A DNA stretch of 32,740 nucleotides, taken from contig FLMG01000044.1 in assembly GCA_900088475.1 (NCBI GenBank), forward strand, positions 1,089-33,828, in the 5' to 3' direction. Position 1 is the first letter of the stretch, and every line of letters begins with the position of its first letter. The DNA is from Hyphochytrium catenoides. Lineage: Eukaryota > Sar > Hyphochytriomycetes > Hyphochytriales > Hyphochytriaceae. Both the position numbers and the translations under genes were made by a program. Shown here piece after piece: positions 9,947-22,500 of this stretch. Below the pieces are notes generated by a model. That model saw only the letters and a program-made list of their open reading frames with translations, did not search any database and was not told the DNA's origin.

Positions 9947-10137
9947 CTTACAAAGCTATTCCTCTTAGAAGATAGCTGCAGTAGTCTCACAGCGGCCCCC
10001 AAATTCCCCGATAAGATCCAGTTTAGCGTCTCAAACACGGGTTCGGGCTCAGCCTTCCACTCCAGACGTTTACACAGAGAACGGAGATCCGAATTTCGTG
10101 CTCCAGCGGCACCCAAAGCGGGCGGCGCAGAACCCAC
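9947..10137 (-). CDS. Candidate exon upstream of importin alpha
   Basis: A minus-strand open segment reading ...CKRLEWKAEPEPVFETLNW...GNLGAAVRLLQLSS... ends at a strong GTGAGT donor (starting at 9946). It has protein-like composition but begins without a clear ATG, and an acceptor-like TTGTAG lies just upstream. It may be a separate short gene, or a 5' exon of the importin transcript. A conventional splice to the CATCACTAG acceptor near 9842 gives only two more residues before a stop. Low confidence. Confidence 0.22.
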
Positions 10138-10860
10138 TACAAGTTTAGTGTTGTATTGTCAAGGAGGAAGGGGGGGTTAACCACAAACCTCACGTATTAC
10201 TACACCATGCACTCAGAGTAAAAGAGCGATATTAGTTACTACGAGAAGGGTCTATTATTGGTGGGATGTGAGGTCGAAGAGAAACTTTCTGGAAAAGATA
10301 CAATAATACGACCCCAAATGCTGAGTTATAGCACTCTTAATAGCTTGAGCGCGGCAAGTAATGGTACGGTTCTGTTCTCTGGACCATGGCATGGGACAAT
10401 GGAACTTAAAGACCCTTCTCGGGCTACTGACTATCTGTTAGAACCCGTGTCAGAATGTCACGAGGGGCTTTAAAGGAAGGCGTGTGTCGGTTAACGGGTT
10501 TTTGTCGTTTGAGCGAATCGGAATCAAATTGATTACTGATAGTCGATATGATCAAAGTGATTCTAACTGGTGATAGATTTTTCGGAGATATCGCCGCATC
10601 AAAAAAGTTGGCAAAACCTGGGCGGCAAAGCACTGTGGAGGATCATAAGAAGCGCATTGAAATGTCCATTATCAGATCATCGGGAGTCATGCCTTGTACA
10701 GGTCAATCGTCTGGATCATTATACACTGAAGCAAATGAGGAGCATCAAGGAAAGCTAGTAATATCAAAGCTGAGACGTTAGCCCTAAGAAGTAAGACAAC
10801 ATTGCCAGTCCAACTCTGTCAAGGTTGGGGGGCCGCCGGTGTGCCTACTACGAGGGCAGC
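10138..10860. other. Intergenic region between divergent genes
   Basis: Lies between the importin alpha region (minus) and the LETM1-like gene (plus), so it should hold promoters for both directions. Open frames at 10258-10473 and 10548-10781 (plus) and 10633-10424 (minus) show no domain and overlap antiparallel. I do not call them genes. Confidence 0.5.
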
Positions 10861-12179
10861 ATGGCCGTGTCCTCGAAAGCTGTCCTTTCACAAGGCGCGG
10901 TGCTGCGCCGGTCTAAGGCTCTAGCCACTTTCTTTCCTGGCAGTGATGGGATCTCAAGGGCGGGAAAGGATTATACAAGGCGGCGTATTCTTTTTGCGAA
11001 GTCAAGTCCGCCTGTGAGCAAGAGGACGTTCTCAGATTATGCTGTGCACAGCAGAAACAGCCCTGGGTCGTTCTTATGCCGGCAGCAGAAGCCCTTGGTA
11101 AGCGATTTTCGAAAACCGCAACTCCTTCTGCTAAATGGTAGCCCGATTCCGCTGTATGTCTTCCCTTGCTTCAGGCTATAGTTAGCTGTGCGCATCTCTC
11201 TCACTGCCCTAGATGGAGAGGCCAGCAGGTCCGTCGCCTCACGGTTGACAGCAAGAAGGAATCTCAAGAGAAACCACTCAGTCTCTGGGCAAAATTTAAG
11301 CTTTGGGCTCGCCCCTTTGTGGAAGGCACAAAGGGGCTGTACGCTGACATGAAAAGATCAAGGGAACTCACCCGTCGCCAAGCGAGCGGCCAGCTTCTGT
11401 CTCGGTCAGAGCTTCTTCATTTACGCAGAACAAGAAACGACGTTATTACTGCTTTACCACTTGTCGCCTTCTTCGTCATTATCCCCTGGGTGGGTTACAT
11501 CGCCCCTCTCCTAGGGTATAAGTATCCCAAGCTGCTGCTGTCAAGGCAATTTTGGACCCCAGAGCAGGAAGAGGAATTCATGGCAGAGGACTATTTTATC
11601 CGCACGGCTGCGTATGATGAACTGTTGGATTATCTTCGAAGAGACCTGTTAGTACAGAAACTATTGAAGGCGATGGGTGAGGAGGCTACTGGAGAGCTCT
11701 CTGGAACCTATCTCAAGACTGTCGAAAGTATTTTTAACACGGGAGGCCCCTTTGCACTAGACTCTCTCTCCCGCGACCATTTATTGTCTCTTTCAAGGGC
11801 CACACTCGTCCCCAAGGCCCAGTTTACAGCTATTTGGCTACCTTCGCTGGTCCTTCAAAGCATGCTTCGCAAGCGCTGGTATGAGCTTAGTGAGGACGAC
11901 GTCATGCTGATTAGGGAGGGCCTTAGTACGCTCTCTACAGAGGATCTACGCCATGCTCTCTTTGAACGAGGACTAGATTATCAGGGAAAGACTCATGAGC
12001 AGCTCGAGAGGGACCTAGAAGACTGGTTATCGGTCTATACAGTCTCTAGTGCTCCGACTGCACTGCCCCCATCCCTAACCCTTCATATGCCGGTCTTCAA
12101 AGCCCATAGAGCTGTTAAGCCTGCCCCATCCTTGGACGACGACATAACTTCAGAAGACTCATCCTCGGTATCATCGTAG
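10861..12179 (+). CDS. LETM1-domain mitochondrial protein
   Basis: Two exons, 10861-11097 and 11175-12179 (TAG), joined across a 77-bp GTAAGC...TTCAG intron, give 413 residues. The N-terminus is basic, Ser/Ala-rich and acid-poor (MAVSSKAVLSQGAVLRRSK), as expected for a mitochondrial presequence. An in-frame ATG at 10825 would add 12 residues but makes a poorer presequence. The LETM1 core follows: LLSRSELLHLRRTRNDVITA leads into the single transmembrane helix (LPLVAFFVIIPWVGYIAPLL) and KYPKLLLSRQFW, then the helical matrix-facing domain. The EF-hand and long coiled coils of canonical LETM1 are absent, so it is closer in layout to LETMD1-type short proteins. Family members act in the inner membrane in K+/Ca2+-H+ exchange or mitoribosome contact. 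It converges tail-to-tail with the next gene, with 32 bases between stop codons. Confidence 0.92.
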
Positions 12180-12211
12180 ACGCAACGGCAGAACTTTAAC
12201 CCAAGCACCTT

Positions 12212-13863
12212 CTATTCTATCTTTTGCTTGAGATTCTCGCCTCTGGTTGCCTCCTGATTAGCGTTTACTTTGCTCTCGTCGTACTCAAACCCGCCTTCAG
12301 TTAGCACAATGGCCTTCAGACGTTCGCTCAGTGCTAATATGAGATGGGAAAAGGGGGGAGGGGGGAAAGAATGGGGAAAGGATGGTTAAGTTCGCTGATG
12401 TGAACTTGGGGACTGGGAGGCAAAAGCAGAGAGCGACTCCCAGGTAAGGATAAGCGAAAAGTGGCAACATCATGCCNNNNNNNNNNNNNNNNCCGCCCCC
12501 CCACCCTTTAGTCCTCCGCTTTGCACTTGATCTCACCTCATTTTGCCTAGTGGCGTTAGCAAGCAGCGTGCTCTGAAAGAAACCGTCATCGACAAAGAGA
12601 AGCTGCTTGTAGAAGACCACAAATAGTACCAAAACAGGGTACCACCTGCAGGACATTAACAAGATCACCGGTCAAATGAGAAGGACATATCTGAAGAGGA
12701 TTTGTCAAAGATATCTGAGAAGTGATTTCTCGTTGATTAAGCTCTTTGAACAGGCCGGCCAACACTGTCAATAGCGAACTTGAGTGAGGTGAAGACAAGG
12801 TGTGCAGAAAAGATTGCGCTGTTACCCTTGCAGAAGGAGGACAAACTGATGGGGAGTAATAGGAATCCCATAGCTTCCAGCTGGGTCCCACTGATAGATA
12901 AGAGTCACTACTTCTGACACAAACACCTAAGACAGCAGTCCCGTCGAGGTAAGTGGCAGCGCAAAACGAGGTATCATCTATAGTGTGGAGTGTCCCTTAT
13001 TGAAGCTAGCATCTATAGCAGAAAGAAAAAGAAGGTTGACCTACCGCAATGAGTCCTACGACTGCATATGACCGTCCTCCCCTTGTCTCTTCCGAAGTCG
13101 TCTTTGCAAAGCTACAGACGACAGGTTAGAAAATCGAGCCTCTGGCATCTTGAGGTTTTCCTTGTCTTACACAAGCGGGAGCCAGAGCGTGTAGAAGCAC
13201 GCACTCGGCAGTAAGAGCAAATACTGTGATCTACCTCTATCCAGTACTGCTCGAGGACCCCAAGTAAGGTAAGCGAGAAGAAGATCATCGCTGAAGACAA
13301 CCTAAGTGGAGTTTGCCAACAGTAGAAGTGAGAGACCAGGAGAACGAATTGCTGCACGTGCTGGCATTACCCGGTAGCACATTTCTAAGAGTGCTTTCTG
13401 AGCACGGGTGTCTTCTTCCGAGACATATTGGCCCAACAGTGCTAGGCGTTCTAAATACCGCTTTCTAACTTCGTGGAACGGAGTAAATCTGTTTATCTAC
13501 GACGGTGGAATTGTAAGCAAGATGAAGCAGAATGCCACGACCTATGACGTACCCCAAGCTTTGCAAAGACGTTGAGCTCCTCCACTGTGACTTCAGTTAA
13601 GAACTGCTCGTCGAGAAGAGCTTTAGCCGGACTATGACTAGAGCAAGCCGCACTTTAGCATTTCCATCTCGTGCGCTTACCGTAGCTACAATCCCCAGCG
13701 CTACGCTGACACCAAGCAGCGCGGTGACGGCCTGAAAGTAGCTCAGCTGTACTGGTAAAGATCTTAATTTTGAGGTGAAGTAAGCAACCGCAGGAAACGC
13801 AATAAATGCGTAGAATCCATAGCTAAGGCTAAGTCGATGGAGGTCCGGATCGTGAAGCTCCAT
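12212..13863 (-). CDS. Multi-pass membrane protein with degenerate J-like segment
   Basis: Modelled as eight minus-strand exons: 13863-13681, 13603-13553, 13496-13371, 13301-13171, 13111-13045, 12926-12826, 12645-12537 and 12313-12212 (TAG), 289 residues. Every junction is GT-AG and keeps frame. Hydrophobic segments lie at about residues 17-33, 44-61, 147-165, 178-198 and 221-237. Between the second and third, FTPFHEVRKRYLERLALLG, then KALLEMCYR and VVFSDDLLLAYLTWGPRAVL, resemble helices II-IV of a J domain (compare AYEVLSD-x-RAAYD). The HPD motif is missing, so it should not stimulate Hsp70 in the usual way. It is probably an endomembrane protein, but this is inference. The start of the last exon is uncertain: CACTGAGC at 12333 is an alternative acceptor in another phase. 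The intron before it contains the assembly gap. Confidence 0.72.
12477..12492. other. Assembly gap (16 N)
   Basis: Unresolved bases next to a C-rich/G-rich stretch (CCGCCCCCCCACCC). The gap falls inside the last intron of the minus-strand J-like membrane protein and could hide a small exon there. Confidence 0.99.
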
Positions 13864-14742
13864 CAGACAAGGTCAATGTCGTGGCAAGACACCTCAGCTA
13901 CCTATGACAGCAGAAGTAAACACGTATATCTCCTGGCTCATAGTACGTCAGGCTTAAGCGCTCAGATGGCTCAGTCTGTCAATGATTCAGGGACCGACTG
14001 GAAAACACCTCTTCTCATGCCTGACCGAGTAAGCTTTTCTGAGATTGAGGTTTCTGAAGCTTCATCAAATCTGCAGAGAAGTGATGTCTTTGTCTCTCTG
14101 TCTCTCTCTCACGAGTAGACTAATCACCAGATTAATGAGTGATTATCTCAGAGATGAGTGTTGAGATTACCAAAGCACTTATGCCAAATTTGGTTGCCTT
14201 TACCTCGGTACACCGCTTTTGACTGACTCATTTCTAACTGTTTATTGGACTTACCTCACAATACTATATGACCCACCTGGTGCGCCAAAACCGGATCTCA
14301 AGGACCAGTTACAGCTCCCATTCCCTTGGAAACAGTCCTCAATAAGGTTATCAAAAGTCGCCATATATTCTATATACTCGTAGGCTCATTCGAAACGGGC
14401 ATGGACATCGTCTTGTAACAACCCTTGGAGCTCTCCAAGGCGCCGCTAAGTATCAATGAGACGAAGCTCGCTGACAATGATTTATGAGCTTCATTGACGG
14501 AGCGGAGATCACCAGCTTTTCACACCCCCACCGATAGAAAGAGACGTTGTTAGGGTCAAAGCTCGCGGTAAGGCTCAGGGATAGAGGTTGAGGCCAGGCA
14601 CACCCGCGGCCAAGCTTCGTAAGAAGTAGTAAGTGCTTTGTCTGTACCGGTTATCCCAGCGCAGCACAAATCTCTAACTGGACGCCCGACCTATTCAAGC
14701 TCTCTAGGTGGAAGCTAGCGTACAACATCACCGACCAAAAAG
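13864..14742. other. Divergent promoter region
   Basis: Lies between the minus-strand J-like gene and plus-strand CFAP20, so it should hold both promoters. A plus frame at 13837-14118 overlaps the J-like first exon and has no recognisable domain. I saw no RNA gene or repeat here. Confidence 0.5.
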
Positions 14743-15486
14743 ATGTTCAAGAACACCTATCAGTCGGGTTTCTTGTCTATTCTTTATAGTATAGGGTAAG
14801 CTTCAGCAGCCTCATCCTCGCCACAAAGAATTCTACTGATCTCGCTATTTTTAGGAGCAAGCCTCTGCAAATATGGGAGAAAGAAGGTATGGGCGCTTGA
14901 AAGAAGAAGAATACAGGGTAATCTAACGAGGTTTTTTTGAATGACAGTGCGGAACGGACACATCAAGAGAATAACAGACCAAGACATCCAGTCTTCGGTT
15001 CTAGAAATCATGGGCACTAATGTTAGCACGAACTATATCACATGCCCGGCTGACCCCAAGAAGACACTAGGCATCAAGCTGCCCTTTCTGGTGATGATCA
15101 TTAAGAACCTGAAGAAGTACTTTACCTTTGAGGTCCAGGTACTTGACGACAAGAATGTGCGACGCCGATTTCGGGCATCCAACTATCAGTCAACCACTCG
15201 GGTGAAGCCTTTCATCTGCACTATGCCTATGCGATTGGACGATGGATGGAACCAAATTCAATTCAACCTTTCTGACTTCACGCGTCGAGCTTATGGAACG
15301 AACTATATTGAGACATTGAGGGTACAGATCCATGCCAACTGCAGAATCCGTAGAATCTACTTCTCGGACCGCTTATACTCGGAAGAAGAACTTCCACCAG
15401 AGTTCAAGCTCTTCCTACCAGTACAAAAGCAGGAAGGCGGCGCAGCACCAGCACCCTCAGCGCCAGCAGCGGGTTCACAGATGTAA
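14743..15486 (+). CDS. CFAP20: Cilia- and flagella-associated protein 20
   Basis: Three exons, 14743-14795, 14855-14886 and 14948-15486 (TAA), with introns of 59 and 61 bp, give 207 residues. The N-terminus [18 protein letters not shown], the stretch [20 protein letters not shown] and the block [19 protein letters not shown] are almost identical to animal CFAP20 (BUG22/GTL3). The protein is an inner-junction component of axonemal doublet microtubules, bridging A and B tubules, and is also found at centrioles. The first 18 residues sit in a tiny exon that a single-frame search would miss. Compared with the ~193-residue human protein, it carries a short Ala/Pro-rich tail ([16 protein letters not shown]). 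Its presence suggests a ciliated organism or recent ancestor, although some non-ciliated plants also keep this gene. Confidence 0.98.
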
Positions 15487-16576
15487 TGGGTTACGATGAG
15501 AGATAGTGAAGTTGAAAAGGCGGTGGGGAAAGGTAAGTAGGGGGAAAGCAGTCGACGAGATTAGACAAAGAGAGGCTATGCTCGTGTGTACATAATGTGA
15601 CCGACTCTTCTCCTTCTTCCCTGTCTGTGAGTATAAACCGAGGTCATTTGCATTCTATTTCTCCTCGTAGTACCATTTTTATCGCTAGAACGGTCGTAGG
15701 CAGGAGTCTGCCGGGTGCTGGAGGGTATGCTTCTTTTCGGAACCGGTTCTTGCAGAGTTCTTGATGTAGTTACTACCTAGGGTCCTTAGTACTTGATCAC
15801 ATAATGATTGACTGATCGTCCTAGGATTTTTACGTGGTTGAGATTTGCTTTGGCCCCCCACGGCCTTATGGCCGACGTGAAGAACGAAGCCATGCGACCT
15901 TCATAGAAAGCACTCACTTTCCGTCCACGAGTTAGGCCCATCCTCTCACATCAGGTCCTTGTACCCCCAAGAACATGCGAACCAATGGGCATGCGAGTAC
16001 TCGTCTCTTGGCGCCCCATAGACACGTGTGATACTTTTATAAAAAGACCTTTCTCCACAAATAAAGCCCAGAGCTTTTGCGATGACACAGCTGTTGCATG
16101 CCAAGCTTGAAAAACTTCCCTACAAGTAGTAGTTCTAGTTCTATAGAATTACCTACGAGTAACTATAGATTCGCCTAAATAAACAACAGCAAAACATAAA
16201 GGCCGTTACAGTTAGTCCTGGAGAAGATCTGGGCTTTCCCTCCATTTCCGCAAATATGAAGTTCCGCGTTTTCGCGCTGCCGAAAACCGATGTCATCTTC
16301 ATTATGGGAGACGCAATTTCTGAGATCTCCGAGTCAAAATTTAGTTAGGGATTTACTTTCCTCCTTTATATCTTTGCCTACTGAAAGCGTGCCTGTTGAC
16401 TGGATTGAAGAGCGAAGGAACGTTGAGATAAAGCTGCCATTGAGAGGGCATCTATGTTTCTGTTGTGTTGGTGATTGTTGAGAATCGTAAGAGAAATAGA
16501 GGAAGGTTGACCTTGTCCACTACGCCTTTTTAGATGGCAGGAACCTTCCATAGTGGAGACTTCACAGGGCGGTCCG
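15487..16576. other. Intergenic region, CFAP20 to POLQ
   Basis: Contains the CFAP20 3' flank and the POLQ promoter. An AATAAA signal occurs near 16060. A small GC hairpin (ACGGCCTTATGGCCG) lies near 15859. A plus frame at 16290-16481 has no domain support. I see nothing else. Confidence 0.5.
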
Positions 16577-19500
16577 ATGATACAGATGAAGCAGTCTTCA
16601 CCTAACAGTGCTGATGTAACACTTGAAGACTTTCCTTCTAGAGATCAGGTCAAAGCAGGATGGAGGCGCTATTTATTCCTTTCAGAGGGAACTTACTTTG
16701 CTGTTCTCGCTAATCTATAGAATGCATACAGCTTCGGAATACCTGAGGCTATCATTGCGGGATACAATCGGCACTGTGGTATAAAAAGCTTGTTTGATTG
16801 GCAGGTAAGCTCTTAGTCAACCGATGAGGAGACTAACGCCGCGTTTGACAACATGACTAACGTCCATTCAAGAATGAAAGCCTCAAGAAGGGCCAGGAGG
16901 CAGCACAAAGGCAAAGGAACTTTGTCTACTCTGCACCCACCTCTGGGGGCAAGAGCCTTGTTGCAGAAATACTCATGCTACAACGCATTATCCTGACAGG
17001 TTCCGACAATCATAGATGATGGGCTTGAGTTTCAAGTTTACCCCGTCTGATCCGCCAAACATTTGTGCTTCGTATTTGATACAGGGCGAAAGGCACTCTA
17101 TGTGGTCCCTTTTGTGACGATAGTGAACGAGAAGGCCGACTATTTGACTTCTATACTTAGGTCAGGATACATATCTTCTGATGCCGCTGTCTGCGTCTAA
17201 ATAACATGTCCTGGTCACTCTGATATCATAGCAATATCACCCTGTCAGTCGCGGGCGAGCAAAGGCAGATTAAGGTCTCGGGCTACTCCAGTGGGACAGT
17301 TAGCAAGCTTCCCTTCTCCAAGGTCAGTTGAACCACTCATCTTTGGTGATTTTTTTCAGTGTAACATGACTCAGAGATCGACTCCCAAAGGTCGACATTG
17401 CGGTGTGCACCATCGAGAAGGCGCACTCTCTGGTCAATAGCTTGCTAGAAGAAAGTAACATGGACCATATACAAGAAGGGCTTAGGTTTCGTTCTCTCGC
17501 CAGCCCGCCAGGAATACAGGACCTTGCTTGTATAATAGCAGACGAGCTCCATCTCCTATCAGACCCCTGTCGCGGCCCGACATACGAATTTTTATTGACG
17601 AAATGCCTGCACAACAACTCCCATTCGCCCAGTCAGAGGAGCTCTGGCGACTTGATATCTGCGTCATCAGACAAAGCGAAGAGCTGGATACAGATCATTG
17701 GAATGACTGCAGCAATCCCTAACATCCAGCAGATAGCTCGATGGATAAGAGCCGATGCTTATGTGACCTCGTTCCGTTCCTCTGCCCTCGCCAGCTGCTT
17801 CAAACTGGTATGATGTGTATAGTAGACCACGAGCTGGCCTTTGCGAGGCTGAAGATACTGTCGTATTCTCAAACTAAGGTCTTTACTATCTGTCTTGGTA
17901 GGGAGGGGCTCTCTATAATCTGGACGGAACTGAAGCACGCCAACTCCCATGTCAACTCGACCGGAATGATCCCAACCATCTGCTGTATTTGTGCGAAGAG
18001 GTTCTCCATATTGGAGAGCAGGTAGGGACCGGGCGAATTCGTACTTTCTGTATCGTTCCACAGCTAATTTGGCACCTCACTATTTGGCCTGATCGCTCGT
18101 AGGTGTTAGTGTTCAACTCAACAAAGAGAGGCTGTGAACAGACTGCTCTCCTGCTTGCGAAAAGTTTGATCCCTCCCATATCCACCGAACTCCAAACAGG
18201 CATTAGAAATCTCTTAGGCACTTTGAGGCCCTCACATAAAGCGAACCACGTCAGACAGTCAAACGCGGCCGCTGTCACAAATCTCATTTTCACGGTTGAT
18301 GAGACGCTTAAGTTCTGTATGACGAGAGGGGTAGGAATCCACCATGCAGGTATGCATTCAATAAAATGTGCTACCTTGAGAGAAGGCTAATCGTATGTCG
18401 TGGGGTGCTATTGTCCCACTATATCAAGGCCTCACAGCCGAGGAAAGAGCTCTGGTTGAGAAGGTAAGCCGGTATCTCTTCAAGATTTTCTTACCATCAG
18501 TAATAGCCGTATCTTTCAAAGGGATATAAGGAGCGTGTGCTTGGAGTTATCGTGGCTACCTCTACTTTAGCTGCGGGAGTCAATCTTCCTGCCCGAAGAG
18601 TAATAATCCGGTCGCCCTACGTGGGGAGAGAGTTCCTAGACTCCACGAAGTATCTGCAGATGGCGGGAAGGGCCGGTAGAGGATTGAGGGGGAAGGGCGA
18701 ATGTATTGTCTTTGTTGACAAGCAGATGGAGCTGGATAAGGTAAGACAGAGGATGCATCATGAGGGACTTTTTTCTTTGACATGTTCTTTCTTATTTCTT
18801 CCTTCCCGCATTATCTTTCTCTGTGCGAGATCACGGGTGACTCACTCATTCACTTTGTCACAGATGCTCAGCGTAGCTAAGCAGACATGTCCTCCGGTGC
18901 TCTCTGCAATTAATCCAAACAGCGTGACCGTTCTAGCTCTAGTTCTGGACGCCGTCGCAGGAGGTGTAGCTCGTTCTCTTGAAGAGCTCATGGACTTTGT
19001 CTCGTGTGCTTATTTCTCTCAAGCTCTGACGGCTGCGGAGGTAAGAAGACCAATTCACGTTCATAACCTCCGCTGTCTTCCATCTGTCTGCGGTCAGTTC
19101 TATTGGTGCAGCCTTTTCGTTTATGTCCGTGATCTTAGACAATGATACTGTGTAGGTACATGGGGGTGTATCTGAAGCCTGCACATACCTGCAGAGGTAT
19201 GGACATTTGTGAACAATAACAAATCCTTACCTTCTCTGACGGCCTTTTCTTTCAAGCAAGGGTTTGATTATAGCCCTTAAAGAAAAGGCTACGGAGGAAA
19301 ACTACCTGACGACCGAAGCCTATGACAGAATGACGCTGATGCCTTCCAAAGTAGGCTCAACTTCACAATCCTATTCTTTGAAATTAACCCTTATGAGCTC
19401 CTTTAGCTGGGCCAGGCTGTCTTTGGCTCCGGCCTTAACCCTGTTGACGGTGTAATGGTAGCTGAGGAGCTACAGGTGTTCAAAGGCACTTTTCTCTTGG

Positions 19501-22500
19501 AGAACGACCTGCAGATGGCCTTCCTCTCGGTCCCTCTGTCAGTGGCGCTTCGCTTTCCTGTGGATTGGAGGCTGCTTTATAACCTCTATTGCCAGTCTAT
19601 TGAAAGCCTTGGGCCAACTGCCGAACATTTGGGCGTAAGGGAACAATTCCTCGTCAAAGCCGCCCAGAGAGGAATGGGGGTGCCTACTGCCCCCACTATT
19701 GGCATGCCGGTGCATATGAAAGATGAACTGGTCTGTGTCGTCTCAATACGTCTCCTCACCGCTTTACGTAACCGAAATGACCTCTCACGCATTCACGTCT
19801 CCCTGGCGCAAAGGCCATGTCTCTTCCTGGCGCAATTCTTCTCTGGCCTTGGATAGTGCTCTTGTGCGACCCTGACGCTGACGGACAATCTTTCGATAGG
19901 TGCACCGCAAATTCCTGTTGGGTCTTATCCTGCAGGAGATTGTGAAAGAGAACGATTTAGAATTTCTGATGAGAAGGTTTAAGGTCTCCAGAGGGGACTT
20001 ACAATCACTCCATTCTCAAGCTCAGTCCAATGCGTTTCTTCTTTCAAACTATTGTAAGGTAAGGGGTTGTGACTGAATCCACCCTGATACCGCTTTGTCT
20101 ATTCTGTGTCTTAAGAATGTATTGTCCATTCTGACCTCTTCAGTCTATCCTAAAGACCGAGGCTTGACTCCTACCAGCTCTTGACTTCCTCAACACCCAG
20201 ATGCCCGATTGCTAATCTTGCGATCATCCCTCGTTTACTACGGTGTACAACAGAGGTTGGGATGGCGGCACTTTGAAATTCTGTTTGCTAATTTTGCAGA
20301 AAGACTCAGCCTGGACATCGAGAAGGTGAGGAAAGAGAGGGCCGGTGTTGCTGCTGATCGAGCTACTGATATGTCATACTGGGTCCCCAGTCCTCTTATT
20401 TAGTCGTGCTAATGTTCATAGCATCTTGACTCCCGCTGCCAGAGTACGACCGTGAAGGGTGATTGGCAATCCTCTATTTCTACGTGATGTCTTTGTTCTC
20501 TTCAGCTTCGCAACTCTTCTTGGTTCCTAGGCAAAGATCGTGACGCTTCTGTTGTACCTTTTGACCGCAATTTTAGGACATGATCCCACTGCTTCGGGTC
20601 CCCAGCATGACCAGGAGTATAGCCAAGGCTCTCCTGAAAGCTGGGATCTTAAATATCAGCACTCTGGCAGCGACTCCACTATTTCGCGTAGTAGAGGCGA
20701 TTAACCTTTCCTATCGTTTCACGCCTTCCATAGCGGTCTTCCGTCCCAAAGAAAGCGACAATAGTATCGACGGTTTTAAGGGCAGAAATGGGCGCGATGC
20801 GGATGCCGTGAAGTTAGGAACGGAAAATTTGGCTTCCACGTTACTCTCCGAAGCAAGAGAGGTGATGAACCAAAGAGCTATGAACCAAGGAAGATTGAAG
20901 AGGTCATTGCTCCAGCTTAAGGAACAAGAAGATAGAGAGTGCAACGTTGCTATGGATGAAGCAACGGATGAGGAGACCGATCCGATGTCGCCTAGCTCTA
21001 ATTCCTTGCAATGTTGGTCTAACCCTGACCCATCAGTTCACCCCTGTCGTGAGAAGTCCATACCAGCAGTGGGCCGTCGTGCATATCCTGGTCCCTCCCA
21101 GTCAGAGAGTGCACTATCCGACCGCAAGCAGGACAGTATTCAACTGGAAGGTAGGACTCCCTCGCATTTCTATACCGCACCAAATCCTTATACTAAAGAG
21201 CTTTGCTTCCAAGAAATGTTTATAGAAGGTATGAACACTCTTCCCTTACTTGGCTGCCTTACGTCAACGCAGTGTTATCACTACTCTACCTATCCCTACC
21301 ATGTAAAGCATTTATCTGCTTTCGTGCATTCCATGATCTTACTAAGAACCGTTGGATCGCATGTGGGGATGCGGAAACCTCCACTTCGTCACTCTATTCA
21401 CTTCACACCAGCTCCTGTGGACCGTCTCTTACCTAATGCTCTCCCTGTTTTTTTGCAGAGCCGCTACGGGCACTGGAGGCAATCATACACGACGTTATTG
21501 GAAAGCAAGGACAGATTGCTGTCGCCCTTCGGGTGCTCCGCCATGCACCTATGGGTTCAGCCGATGAACCTCAGCTACGAAGGAAACGACCGACCAGGCC
21601 AATCCTCGGGCCTACCACTTCCCGCACCTGGATGCGGTACAACCTATCGCCAAAGGAGTTTTCGAAGGCCGCTAACCCATATCTAGTGTCTGGCTTCTGT
21701 TTCACTTGGGATGGAGAAAACACCACCACAGTGGTTCTACCTCCATGTCATCCGGCGACAACTTATGCCAGTAGGGAGGGGAAGAGGGAACCCAAGAAGC
21801 CCAAGATCTCTCAGCATGGAACGTGTCTAAATTTTTCTGCCATATCTTCACACAGCTGGTGCTCACTGCCCGCCAAAGTAGCTGGTCGGATCCTCCACCA
21901 TATAGGGATGCCGTGGGTGGCAGCATCTGTCTCTGGAGTGCCGACTCATGGAGGAACCTCCAATGAGTCAAGAGACAATGAGAAGCGAAGAAAAGTTTCC
22001 AAACGACGACCCTACAATGCATGCTTTGTTCTCTGCAAGTGGTGGAATGAGGTTGCAGTGCAAGAGTATGAAAGCAGCCGTAAGACTTGGGAACAAAGAT
22101 TGAAATCCACTCTTCTCCGACTTTTCACTGATCCCAATCGCACCATTATCGCCTATAATATTAGCAGTATCCATCACATGGTCAGAAGACTGCTGGGCTG
22201 TGATATTGCCGCCACGTTGGAAGATCCAAGGGTGGCTTCCGCGCTCTTAGATAGCGGTCCAATTCTCGCTCATAGGCATGGCACAGGACGGACTGAGCCT
22301 TTATCCTCCTATGTGGCCTTGACAAGGGACTATTCTCTGCCGGCACTAGCGCTTCACCTTTTGCAAGAGGACCCGGACAAGTTAGGTCCCGCTTATGAGG
22401 ACAGGACGATAGTGAGGTATGCCTTTAAGTGTATGCAGAAACTTCGACCCTTACTGAGGAAGAACCAGTTGGATGAAGTGTTCTATGGAGTAGAGATGGC

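Noticed and set aside
21151-21458. Short exon-like pieces inside the 308-bp POLQ intron 17
   Set aside because: Only a ~15-nt piece between splice-like sites. Direct joining of the flanking exons keeps frame and matches the expected helical-to-linker transition.
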